This document shows, one piece after another, positions 39,061 through 49,077 of a stretch of 64,000 nucleotides of DNA (positions are counted from its first letter, which is position 1; each line of letters begins with the position of its first letter). The notes under the pieces were generated by a model that saw only the letters and a list, made by a program, of their open reading frames with translations, searched no databases and was not told the DNA's origin. The stretch covers positions 57,503-121,502 of the forward strand of contig MBPM02000136.1 in assembly GCA_001695595.3 (NCBI GenBank), given 5' to 3'. This DNA comes from Plasmopara viticola. Its lineage: Eukaryota; Oomycota; Peronosporomycetes; Peronosporales; Peronosporaceae. The translations under genes were made by a program, and so were the position numbers.

Positions 39061-39551
39061 TAGAATGATAGACAATACGTGTCTATGACCTTACATTTTC
39101 TCAGCACTTTTAAGAGCGAAGAAACGTTTAGTTGCGGCTCTATCGCATCTGCGTATGTCTAGAATGATAGATGGGACGTATTCATGACCATACATCATCT
39201 TAGCGCTTCGCCAGAGCGAATATGAGTTAAGTTATGTCTCTATTGCGTCTCTACATGTCTAGAATATTAGATGGGATGTATCTATGGCCGATCATCACCT
39301 CAGCACTTCACATGAGCGATAATACGTTTAGTTGTTTCTTAATTACGTCTGCACACGTCTAGAATAATAAAAAGGACGTATCTATGGCCGTACATTTTCT
39401 CAGCACTTTAAAGAGCGAAAAAACGCTTAGTTGCGGCTCTATTGCATCTGCGTACGTCTACAATGATAGATAGGACGTATCCATGACCATACATCATCTC
39501 AGAGCTTCGCCAGAGCAAATACGAGTTAAGTTATGTCTCTATTGCGTCTGT
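39061..39551 (+). repeat. ~0.5-kb dispersed duplication, copy 2
   Basis: Partner of 34,540-35,030, with only isolated substitutions, for example tctacaatgatag in place of tctagaatgatag. Confidence 0.9.
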
Positions 39552-42500
39552 ACACGTCAGGAATGATAGAAAGGACGTAACTATGGCCGATAATCACCTC
39601 AGCGCTTCACATGAGATGAGCGATTATACGTGAAGTTGTTTCTTAATTGCGTCTGCACACGTCTAGAATGATAGAAAGGACGTATCTATGGCCGTTGATT
39701 TTTTCAGCGCTTTTAAGTGCGAAAAAACGCTTAATTGCGGCTCAATCGCATCTGCGTACGTCTAGAATGATATAAAGGACGAATCCATGACCATACATCA
39801 TCTCAGTGCTTTGCCAGAGCGAATATGAGTCAAGTTATGTCTCTTTTGCGTCTGTACATGTCTAGAATAATAGAAGGGACGTAACTATGGCCGATCATCA
39901 CCTCAGCACTTCACATGAGCGAATATACGTTTAGTTGTTTCTTAATTGCGTCTGCACACGTCTAGAATGATAGAAAGGACGTATCTATGGCCGTACATTT
40001 TCTCAGCACTTTTAAGTGCAAAAAAACGGCTTATTTGCGGCTCTATCGCATCTGCGTACGTTTAGAATGATAGATCGGCCGTATTCATGACCATACACCA
40101 TCTCAGTGCTTCGCCAGACCGATTATGAGTTAAGTTATGTCTCTATTGCGTCTGTATACGTCAGGAATGATAGAAAGGACGTATCTATGGCCGATCATCA
40201 ACTCAGCGCTTCACATGAGCGATAATACGTTAAGTTGTTTCTTAATTGCGTCTGCACACGTCTAGAATGATAGAAAGGACGTATCTCTGGCCGTACAATT
40301 TCTCAGCACTTTTAAAGAGCGAATTAACACTTACTTGCGGCTCTATCGCATCTTCGTACGTCTAGATTGATAGATAGGACGTATCCATGACCATACAATA
40401 TCTCAGTGCTTCGCCAAAGCTAATTTGAGTTAAGTTATGTCTCTATTGCGTCTATACACGTCAAGAATGATAGAAGGGACGTCACTATGGCCGATCATCA
40501 CCTCAGCGCTTCACATGAGCGATTATACGTTAAATTGTTTCTTAATTGCGTCTGCACACGTCTAGAATGATAGGGAGGACGTATCTATGGCCGTACATGA
40601 TCTCAGCACTTTTAAGTGCGAAAAAACGCTTAATTGCGGCTCTTTCGCATCTGCGTACGTCTAGAATGATAGATGGGCCGTATCCATGACCATACATCAT
40701 CTCAGTGCTTTGCCAAAGCGAATTTGAGTTAAGTTATGTCTCGATTGCGTCTATACACGTCAGGAAGGATTGAAGGGACGTAACTAGAGCCGATCATATC
40801 CTCAGCGCTTCACATGAGCGATAATACGTTAAATTGTTTCTTAATTGCGTCTGCACACGTCTAGAATGATAGAAAGGACGTATCTATGGCCGTACATGAT
40901 CTCAGCAGTTTTAAGTGCGAAAAAACGCTTAGTTGCGGCTCTATTGCATCTGCGTACGTCTAGAATGATAAATGGGCCGTATCCATGACCATACATCATC
41001 TAAGCGCTTCACCAGAGCGAATATACGCTAAGTTATGGCTCTATTGCGTCTGTACATGTCTAGAATAATAGAAGTGACGTTTCTATGGCCGATCATCACC
41101 TCAGCACTTCACATGAGCGATTATACGTTTAGTTGTTTCTTAATTACGTCTGCACACATCTAGAATGATAGAAAGGGCGTATCTATGGCCGTACATTTTC
41201 TCATCAATTTTAAAGAGCGAAGAAACGTTTAGTTGCGGCTCTATCGCATCTGCGTACGTCTAGAATGATAGATGGGCCGTATCCATGACCATACATCATC
41301 TAAGCGCTTCACCAGATCGAATATACGCTAAGTTATGGCTCTATCGCGTCTGTACATGTCTAAAATAATAGAAGTGACGTTTCTATGACAGAACATCACC
41401 TCAGCACTTCACATGAGCGATTATACGTTTAGTTGTTTCTTAATTGCGTCTGCACACGGCTAGAATGATAGAAAGGACGTATTTATGGCCGTACTTTTTC
41501 TCAGCACTTTTAAAGAGCGAATAAGCGCTTAGTTGCGGCTCTATCGCATCTGCGTACGTCTAGAATGATAGATAGGACGTATCCATGACCATACATCATC
41601 TCAGTGCTTCGCCAGAGCGAAGACGAGTTAAGTTATGTCTCTATTGCGTCTGTACACGTCAGGAATGATAGAAAGAACGTTTCTATGGCCGATAATCACC
41701 TCAGCGCTTCACATGAGATGAGCGATTATACGTGAAGTTGTTTCTTAATTGCGTCTGCACACGTCTAGAATGATAGAAAGGACGTATCTATGGCCGTTAA
41801 TTTTCTCAGTGCTTTTAAGTGCGAAAAAACGCTTAATTGCGGCTCTATCGCATCTGCGTACGTCTAGAATGATAGCTGGGCCGTATCCATGCCCATACAT
41901 CATCTAAGCGCTTCACCAGAGCGAATATGCGCTAAGTTATGTCTCTATTGCGTCTGTACATGTCTGGAATAATAGAAGGGACGTAACTATGACCGATCAT
42001 CGCCTCAGCACTTCACATGATTGTTAAACGGTTAGTTGTTTCTTAATCACGTCTGCACACGTCTAGAATGATAGGGAGGACGTATCTATGGCCGTACAAT
42101 TTCTTAGCACTTTTAAAGAGCGAAAAACGCTTAGTTGCGGCTCTATCGCATCTGCGTACGTCTAGAATGATAGATAGGACGTATCCATGACCATAAATCA
42201 TCTCAGTGCTTCGCCAGAGCGAATTTGATTTAAGTTATGTCTCTATTGCGTCTGTACACGTCAGGAATGATAGAAAGAACGTTTCTATGGTCGATCATCA
42301 CCTCAGCACTTCACATGAGCGATTATACGTTTAGTTGTTTCTTAATTGCGTCTGCACACGTCTAGAATGATAGAAAGGACGTATCTATGGCCGTACATTT
42401 TCTCATCAATTTTAAAGAGCGAAGAAACGTTTAGTTGCGGCTCTATCGCATCTGCGTACGTCTAGAATGATAGATGGGCCGTATCCATGACCATACATCA

Positions 42501-43601
42501 TCTAAGCGCTTCACCAGAGCGAATATACGCTAAGTTATGGCTCTATTGCGTCTGTACATGTCTAAAATAATAGAAGTGACGTTTCTATGACAGAACATCA
42601 CCTCAGCACTTCACATGAGCGATTATACGTTTAGTTGTTTTTTAATTGCGTCTGCACACGTCTAGAATGATAGGGAGGACGTATCTATGGCCGTACAATT
42701 TCTTAGCACTTTTAAAGAGCGAAAAAACGCTTAGTTGCGGCGTCATCGCATCTGCGTACGTCTAGAATGATAGAAAGGACGTATCCATGACCATACATCA
42801 TCTCAGTGCTTCGCCAGAGCGAATTTGAGTTAAGTTATGTCTCTATTGCGTCTGTACACGTCAGGAATGATAGAACGAACGTTTCTATGGTCGATCATCA
42901 CCTCAGCACTTCACATGAGCGATTATACGTTTAGTTGTTTCTTAATTGCGTCTTCACACGTTCAGAATGAAAAAAAAAGACGTTTGGCCGTACATGATCT
43001 CAGCACTTTTAAGTGCAAAAAAACGCTTAGTTGCGGCTCTATCGCATCTGCGTACGTCTAGAATCATAGACTGGACGTATTCATTACCATACATCATCTG
43101 AGCGTTTCACCAGTGCGAACATGCGCTAAGTTATGTCTCTATTGCGTCTGTACACGGCTAGAATAATAGAAGGGATGTAACTATGGCCGATCATCACCTC
43201 AGCACTTCACATGAGCGATTATACGTATAGTTGTTTCTTAATTGCGTCTGCACACGTCTAGAATGATAGAAAGGACGTACCTATGGCCGTACAATTTCTC
43301 AGCACTTTTAAAGAGCGAAAAAACGCTTAGTTGCGGCCTTATCGCATCTGCGTACGTCGTAAATGATAGATAGGACGTATCCATGACCATACATCATCCA
43401 AAATCTTTACAAGAGCGAATGTGCGGTGAGTTATGTCTCTATTGCGTCTGTATACGTCTAGAAAAATAGAAAAGTCGTTTCTATGGCCGATCATCACCTC
43501 AGCACTTCACATGAGCGATTATACGTTTAGTTGTTTCTTAATTGCGTCTGCACACGTCTAGAATGATAGAAAGGACGTATCTATGGCCGTACATGATCTC
43601 A

Positions 43602-43615
43602 GCACTTTTAAGTGC
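43602..43615. repeat. Dyad in A monomer (GCACTT-TT-AAGTGC)
   Basis: Six-base inverted arms with a 2-nt spacer in the 'ttttaagtgcg' subtype of A, found repeatedly between about 24 and 63 kb. The commoner A subtype has the shorter dyad CTTT-T-AAAG at the same position. The position matches the TTCGC/GCGAA dyad of B. Confidence 0.85.
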
Positions 43616-44763
43616 GAAAAAACGCTTAGTTCCGGCTCTATCGCATCTGCGTACGTCTAGAATGATAGAAAGGACGTATCCATGACCATAAATCATCTCA
43701 GTGCTTCGCCAGAGCGAATTTGAGTTAAGTTATGTCTCTATTGCGTCTGTACATGTCTGGAATAATAGAAGGGACGTAACTATGACCGATCATCGCCTCA
43801 GCACTTCACATGAGTGTTAAACGGTTAGTTGTTTCTTAATCACGTCTGCACACGTCTAGAATGATAGGGAGGACGTATCTATGGCCGTACAATTTCTTAG
43901 CACTTTTAAAGAGCGAAAAACGCTTAGTTGCGGCGTCATCGCATCTGCGTACGTCGTAAATGATAGATAGGACGTATCCATGACCATACATCATCCAAAA
44001 TCTTTACAAGAGCGAATGTGCGGTGAGTTATGTCTCTATTGCGTCTGTATACGTCTAGAAAAATAGAAAAGTCGTTTCTATGGCCGATCATCACCTCAGC
44101 ACTTCACATGAGCGATTATACGTTTAGTTGTTTCTTAATTGCGTCTGCACACGTCTAGAATGATAGAAAGGACGTATCTATGGCCGTACATGATCTCAGC
44201 ACTTTTAAGTGCGAAAAAACGCTTAGTTCCGGCTCTATCGCATCTGCGTACGTCTAGAATGATAGAAAGGACGTATCCATGACCATAAATCATCTCAGTG
44301 CTTCGCCAGAGCGAATTTGAGTTAAGTTATGTCTCTATTGCGTCTGTACACGTCAGGAATGATAGAAAGAACGTTTCTATGGTCGGTCATCACCTCAGCA
44401 CTTCACATGAGCGATTATACGTTTAGTTGTTTCTTAATTGCGTCTGCACACGTCTAGAATGATAGAAAGGACGTATCTATGGCCGTACATTTTCTCAGCA
44501 CTTTTAAAGAGCAAAAAAACGCTTAGTTGCGGCTCTACCGCAACTGCGTACGTCTAGAATGATAGATTGGACGTATCCATGACCATACATCATCTAAGTG
44601 CGTCGCCAGAGCGAATATGAGTTAAGTTATGTCTCTAATGCGTCTGAACACGTCAGGAATGATAGAAAGGACGTAACTATGGCCGATCATCACCTAAGCA
44701 CTTCACATGAGCGATTCTACGTTAAGTTGTTTCTTAATTGAGTCTGCACACGTCTAGAATGAT

Positions 44764-44863
44764 AGAAAGGACGTATCTATGGCCGTACATTTTCTCAGCA
44801 CTTTTAAAGAGCGAATTAACGCTTAGTTGCGGCTCTATCGCATCTGCGTACGTCTAGAATGAT
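44764..44863 (+). repeat. Satellite monomer type A (representative)
   Basis: Type A is recognised by TATCTATGGCCGTAC near positions 11-25 and GTTGCGGCTCTATCGCATC near 63-81. It has 8 CpG dinucleotides in 100 bp (21 C and 22 G, so about 4.6 expected). Subtypes differ mainly at positions 24-60: 'atgatctcagcacttc' with aagcaaacaatagc (0.8-2.8 kb), 'attttctcag' (most common), 'aagatttcag' with gagcttataaacg and tcgcggcttcatc (11-39 kb and 63 kb), 'tcatcaatttt' with gaagaaacg (14-47 kb), and 'ttttaagtgcg' (24-63 kb). Confidence 0.95.
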
Positions 44864-44963
44864 AGATGGGACGTATTCATGACTATACATCATCTCAGTG
44901 CTTCGCCAGAGCGAATTTGAGTTAAGTTATGTCTCTATTGCGTCTGTACATGTCAGGAATGAT
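44864..44963 (+). repeat. Satellite monomer type B (representative)
   Basis: Type B is recognised by CCATGACCATACATCATCT near positions 14-32 (this copy has tcatgactatac) and by AGTTATGTCTCTATTGCGTC. Positions 39-52 form the inverted repeat TTCGC-CAGA-GCGAA. Its 3' junction comes in three main forms: gtacacgtcaggaatgata, gtacatgtctagaataata and gtatacgtctgaaaagata. Each form tends to precede a particular C subtype, which is what creates the longer-period HORs. Confidence 0.95.
44902..44915. repeat. Dyad in B monomer (TTCGC-CAGA-GCGAA)
   Basis: A perfect 5-bp inverted repeat with a 4-nt spacer at positions 39-52 of the B monomer, present in most B monomers that carry gcttcgccagagcgaa. B monomers with gcttcaccagagcgaatatgcgc instead have AGCGC and GCGCT arms further apart. 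Dyads lie at the corresponding place in A and C, so the feature seems tied to monomer position rather than to one sequence. Confidence 0.85.
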
Positions 44964-45063
44964 AGAAAGAACGTTTCTATGGTCGATCGCCACCTCAGCA
45001 ATTCACATGAGCGATTTAACGTTTAGTTGTTTTTTAATTGCGTCTGCACACGTCTAGAATGAT
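44964..45063 (+). repeat. Satellite monomer type C (representative)
   Basis: Type C is recognised by CACATGAGCGATTATACG near positions 41-58 and by TTGTTTCTTAATTGCGTC near 64-81, with CACACGTCTAGAATGAT at the 3' end (this copy has atttaacg and ttgttttttaattg). CTCA at 31-34 and TGAG at 45-48 are inverted repeats. A subtype with 5-6 extra bases (catgagatgagcg or catgaaatgagcg) is common between 15 and 42 kb. Confidence 0.95.
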
Positions 45064-45240
45064 AGAAAGGACGTATCTATGGCCGTACATTTTCTCAGCA
45101 CTTTTAAAGAGCGAAAAAACGCTTAGTAGCGGCCTTATCGCATCTGCGTACGTCGTGAATGATAGATAGGACGTATCCATGACCATACATCATCTCAGTG
45201 CTTCGCCAGAGCGAATGTGCGCTGAGTTATGTCTCTATTG

Positions 45241-47040
45241 CGTCTGTATACGTCTAGAAAGATAGAAAGGACGTTTCTATGGCCGATCATCACCTCAGCA
45301 CTTTACATGAGCGATTCTACGTTAAGTTGTTTCTTAATTGAGTCTGCACAACGCTAGAATGATAGAAAGGACGTATCTATGGCCGTACATTTTCTCAGCA
45401 CTTTTAAAGAGCGAATTAACGCTTAGTTGCGGCTCTATCGCATCTGCGTACGTCTAGAATGATAGATGGGACGTATTCATGACCATACATCATCTTAGCG
45501 CTTCACCATAGCGAATATGCGCTAAGTTATGACTCTATTGCGTCTGTACATGTCTAGAATAATCGAAGTGACGTAACTATGGCCGATCATCACCTCAGCA
45601 CTTCACATGAGCGATTATACGTTTAGTTACTTCTTAATTGCGTCTGCACACGTCTAGAATGATAGAAAGGACGTATCTATGGCCGTACATTCTCTCATCA
45701 ATTTTAAAGAGCGAAGAAACGTTTAGTTGCGGCTCTATCGCATCTGCGTACGTCTAGAATGATAGATGGGCCGTATCCATGACCATACATCATCTAAGCG
45801 CTTCACCAGAGCGAATATACGCTAAGTTATGGCTCTATTGCGTCTGTACATGTCTAAAATATTAGAAGTGACGTTTCTATGACAGAACATCACCTCAGCA
45901 CTTCACATGAGCGATTATACGTTTAGTTGTTTCTTAATCACGTCTGCACACGTCTAGAATGATAGGGAGGACGTATCTATGGCCGTACAATTTCTTAGCA
46001 CTTTTAAAGAGCGAAAAAACGCTTAGTTGCGGCGTCATCGCATCTGCGTACGTCTAGAATGATAGAAAGGACGTATCCATGACCATACATCATCTCAGTG
46101 CTTTGCCAGAGCGAATATGAGTCAAGTTATGTCTCTTTTGCGTCTGTACATGTCTAGAATATTAGAAGGGACGTAACTATGGCCGATCATCACCTCAGCA
46201 CTTCACATGAGCGATTATACGTTTAGTTGTTTCTTAATTGCGTCTGCACACGTCTAGAATGATAAAAAGGACGTATCTATGGCCGTACATTTTCTCAGCA
46301 CTTTAAAGTGCGAAAAAACGCTTAATTGCGGCTCTATCGCATCTGCGTACGTCTAGAATAATAGATGGGCCGTATTCATGACCATACATCATCTAAGTGC
46401 GTCGCCAGAGCGAATATGACTTAAGTTATGTCTCTATTGCGTCTGTACACGTCAGGAATGATAGAAAGGACGTAACTATGGCCGATCATATCCTCAGCGC
46501 TTCACATGAACGATAATACGTTAAGTTGTTTCTTAGTTGCGTCTGCACACGTCTAGAATGATAGAAAGGACGTATCTCTGGCCATACAATTTTCTCAGTA
46601 CTTTTAAAGAGCGAAAAAACGCTTAGTTGCGGCTCTATCGCATCTGCGTACGTCTAGAATGATAGATTGGACGTATCCATGACCATACATCATCTAAGTG
46701 CGTCGCCAGAGCGAATATGAGTTAAGTTATGTCTCTATTGCGTCTGTACACGTCAGGAATGATAGAAAGAACGTTTCTATGGTCGATCATCACCTCAGCA
46801 CTTCACATGAGCGATTATACGTTTAGTTGTTTCTTAATTGCGTCTGCACACGTCTAGAATGATAGAAAGGACGTATCTATGGCCGTACATTTTCTCAGCA
46901 CTTTTAAAGAGCGAAAAAACGCTTAGTTGCGGCTCTATCGCATCTGCGTACGTCTAGAATGATAGATAGGACGTATCCATGACCATACATCATCTCAGTG
47001 CTTCGCCAGAGCGAATGTGCGCTGAGTTATGTCTCTATTG
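45241..47040 (+). repeat. 1.8-kb tandem duplication (second locus), copy 1
   Basis: Matches 47,041-48,837 at an offset of 1,795-1,800 bp. Shared markers are tctctcatcaatttt, gatagggaggacg, gcggcgtcatcgc, gagtcaagttatgtctctt, actttaaagtgcg, atcatatcctcagcg, ctctggccatacaatttt and agattggacg. Exactly 18 monomers, or two 900-bp units. Confidence 0.92.
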
Positions 47041-48837
47041 CGTCTGTATACGTCTAGAAAGATAGAAAGGACGTTTCTATGGCCGATCATCGCCTCAGCA
47101 CTTTACATGAGCGATTATACGTTAGTTGTTTCTTAATTGAGTCTGCACACGTCTAGAATGATAGAAAGGACGTATCTATGGCCGTACATTTTCTCAGCAC
47201 TTTTAAAGAGCGAATTAACGCTTAGTTGCGGCTCTATCGCATCTGCGTACGTCTAGAATGATAGATGGGACGTATTCATGACCATACATCATCTTAGCGC
47301 TTCACCAGAGCGAATATGCGCTAAGTTATGTCTCTATTGCGTCTGTACATGTCTAGAATAATAGAAGTGACGTAACTATGGCCGATCATCACCTCAGCAC
47401 TTCACATGAGCGATTATACGTTTAGTTGTTTCTTAATTGCGTCTGCACACGTCTAGAATGATAGAAAGGACGTATCTATGGCCGTACATTCTCTCATCAA
47501 TTTTAAAGAGCGAAGAAACGTTTAGTTGCGGCTCTATCGCATCTGCGTACGTCTAGAATGATAGATGGGCCGTATCCATGACCATACATCATCTAAGCGC
47601 TTCACCAGAGCGAATATGCGCTAAGTTATGGCTCTATTGCGTCTGTACATGTCTAAAATATAGAAGTGACGTTTCTATGACAGAACATCACCTCAGCACT
47701 TCACATGAGCGATTATACGTTTAGTTGTTTCTTAATCACGTCTGCACACGTCTAGAATGATAGGGAGGACGTATCTATGGCCGTACAATTTCTTAGCACT
47801 TTTAAAGAGCGAAAAAACGCTTAGTTGCGGCGTCATCGCATCTGCGTACGTCTAGAATGATAGAAAGGACGTATCCATGACCATACATCATCTCAGTGCT
47901 TTGCCAGAGCGAATATGAGTCAAGTTATGTCTCTTTTGCGTCTGTACATGTCTAGAATATTAGAAGGGACGTAACTATGGCCGATCATCACCTCAGCACT
48001 TCACATGAGCGATTATACGTTTAGTTGTTTCTTAATTGCGTCTGCACACGTCTAGAATGATAGAAAGGACGTATCTATGGCCGTACATTTTCTCAGCACT
48101 TTAAAGTGCGAAAAAACGCTTAATTGCGGCTCTATCGCATCTGCGTACGTCTAGAATAATAGATGGGCCGTATTCATGACCATACATCATCTAAGTGCGT
48201 CGCCAGAGCGAATATGACTTAAGTTATGTCTCTATTGCGTCTGTACACGTCAGGAATGATAGAAAGGACGTAACTATGGCCGATCATATCCTCAGCGCTT
48301 CACATGACGATATACGTTAGTTGTTTCTTAATTGCGTCTGCACACGTCTAGAATGATAGAAAGGACGTATCTCTGGCCATACAATTTTCTCAGTACTTTT
48401 AAAGAGCGAAAAAACGCTTAGTTGCGGCTCTATCGCATCTGCGTACGTCTAGAATGATAGATTGGACGTATCCATGACCATACATCATCTAAGTGCGTCG
48501 CCAGAGCGAATATGAGTTAAGTTATGTCTCTATTGCGTCTGTACACGTCAGGAATGATAGAAAGAACGTTTCTATGGTCGGTCATCACCTCAGCACTTCA
48601 CATGAGCGATTATACGTTTAGTTGTTTCTTAATTGCGTCTGCACACGTCTAGAATGATAGAAAGGACGTATCTATGGCCGTACATTTTCTCAGCACTTTT
48701 AAAGAGCGAAAAAACGCTTAGTTACGGCTCTACCGCATCTGCGTACGTCTAGAATGATAGATAGGACGTATCCATGACCATACATCATCTCAGTGCTTCG
48801 CCAGAGCGAATGTGCGCTGAGTTATGTCTCTATTGCG
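47041..48837 (+). repeat. 1.8-kb tandem duplication (second locus), copy 2
   Basis: Partner of 45,241-47,040. It differs by scattered substitutions and small deletions, for example cacatgacgatatacgttag near 48,301 against cacatgaacgataatacg near 46,503. Confidence 0.92.
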
Positions 48838-49077
48838 TCTGTACACGTCAGGAATGATAGAAAGGACGGAACTGTGGCCGATCATCACCTAAGCACTTCA
48901 CATGAGCGATTATACGTATAGTTGTTTCTTAATTGCGTCTGCACACGGCTAGAATGATAGAAAGGACGTATTTATGGCCGTACATTTTCTTAGCACTTTT
49001 AAAAAGCTTATAAACTCTTATTTGCGGCTCTTTCGCATCTGCGTACGTCTAGAATGATAGATAGGACGTATTCTTGA

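Larger units (their letters stand above)
15200..42000 (+). repeat. Array domain marked by C+5/6 and 'aagatttcag' A subtypes
   Basis: From about 15.25 kb a C subtype with a small insertion (catgagatgagcg or catgaaatgagcg) appears repeatedly, for example near 15,250, 15,855, 17,065, 18,868, 22,175, 25,475, 26,080, 31,185, 35,695, 38,710 and 41,715. I did not see it before 15 kb or between 42 and 55 kb; it returns near 55.2, 55.8 and 60.4 kb. The A subtype with acaagatttcag and tcgcggcttcatc is concentrated in roughly the same part (11-39 kb). Domain edges are approximate. Confidence 0.8.
44764..45063 (+). repeat. Representative A-B-C trimer (300-bp HOR)
   Basis: A clean example of the first-order HOR: A at 44764-44863, B at 44864-44963 and C at 44964-45063, each exactly 100 bp. 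The three align with no gaps. Hand-counted identity is A/B 69, A/C 73 and B/C 65 of 100. Positions fixed in all three include ACG at 8-10, CTCAG at 31-35, GAGCG at 46-50 and GAATGAT at 94-100. The window holds about 210 such trimers, counting rearranged ones. Confidence 0.95.
42791..45680 (+). repeat. ~2.9-kb duplication, copy 1 (6.28 kb from partner)
   Basis: Matches 49,078-51,960. The offset is 6,287 bp at the left and 6,280 bp at the right because of small indels. Shared private variants are gaatgaaaaaaaaagacg with gtttggccg, gaatcatagactggacg, cagtgcgaacatgcgc, catccaaaatctttac with gtgcggtgag, gagtgttaaacggttag, ggtcggtcatc, gactatacatcatc and aatcgaagtgacg. It contains a 600-bp internal repeat (43.36 and 43.96 kb). 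Confidence 0.93.

Noticed and set aside
44764..44863. Internal ~50-bp sub-repeat within the monomer
   Set aside because: Aligning the two halves of A gave about 12 matches in 27 positions, not convincingly above chance. Not claimed.
44902..44918. CENP-B box in the B monomer
   Set aside because: TTCGCCAGAGCGAAT matches the TTCGnnnnA half of the mammalian box but lacks the CGGG half. The match is better explained by the TTCGC/GCGAA dyad.
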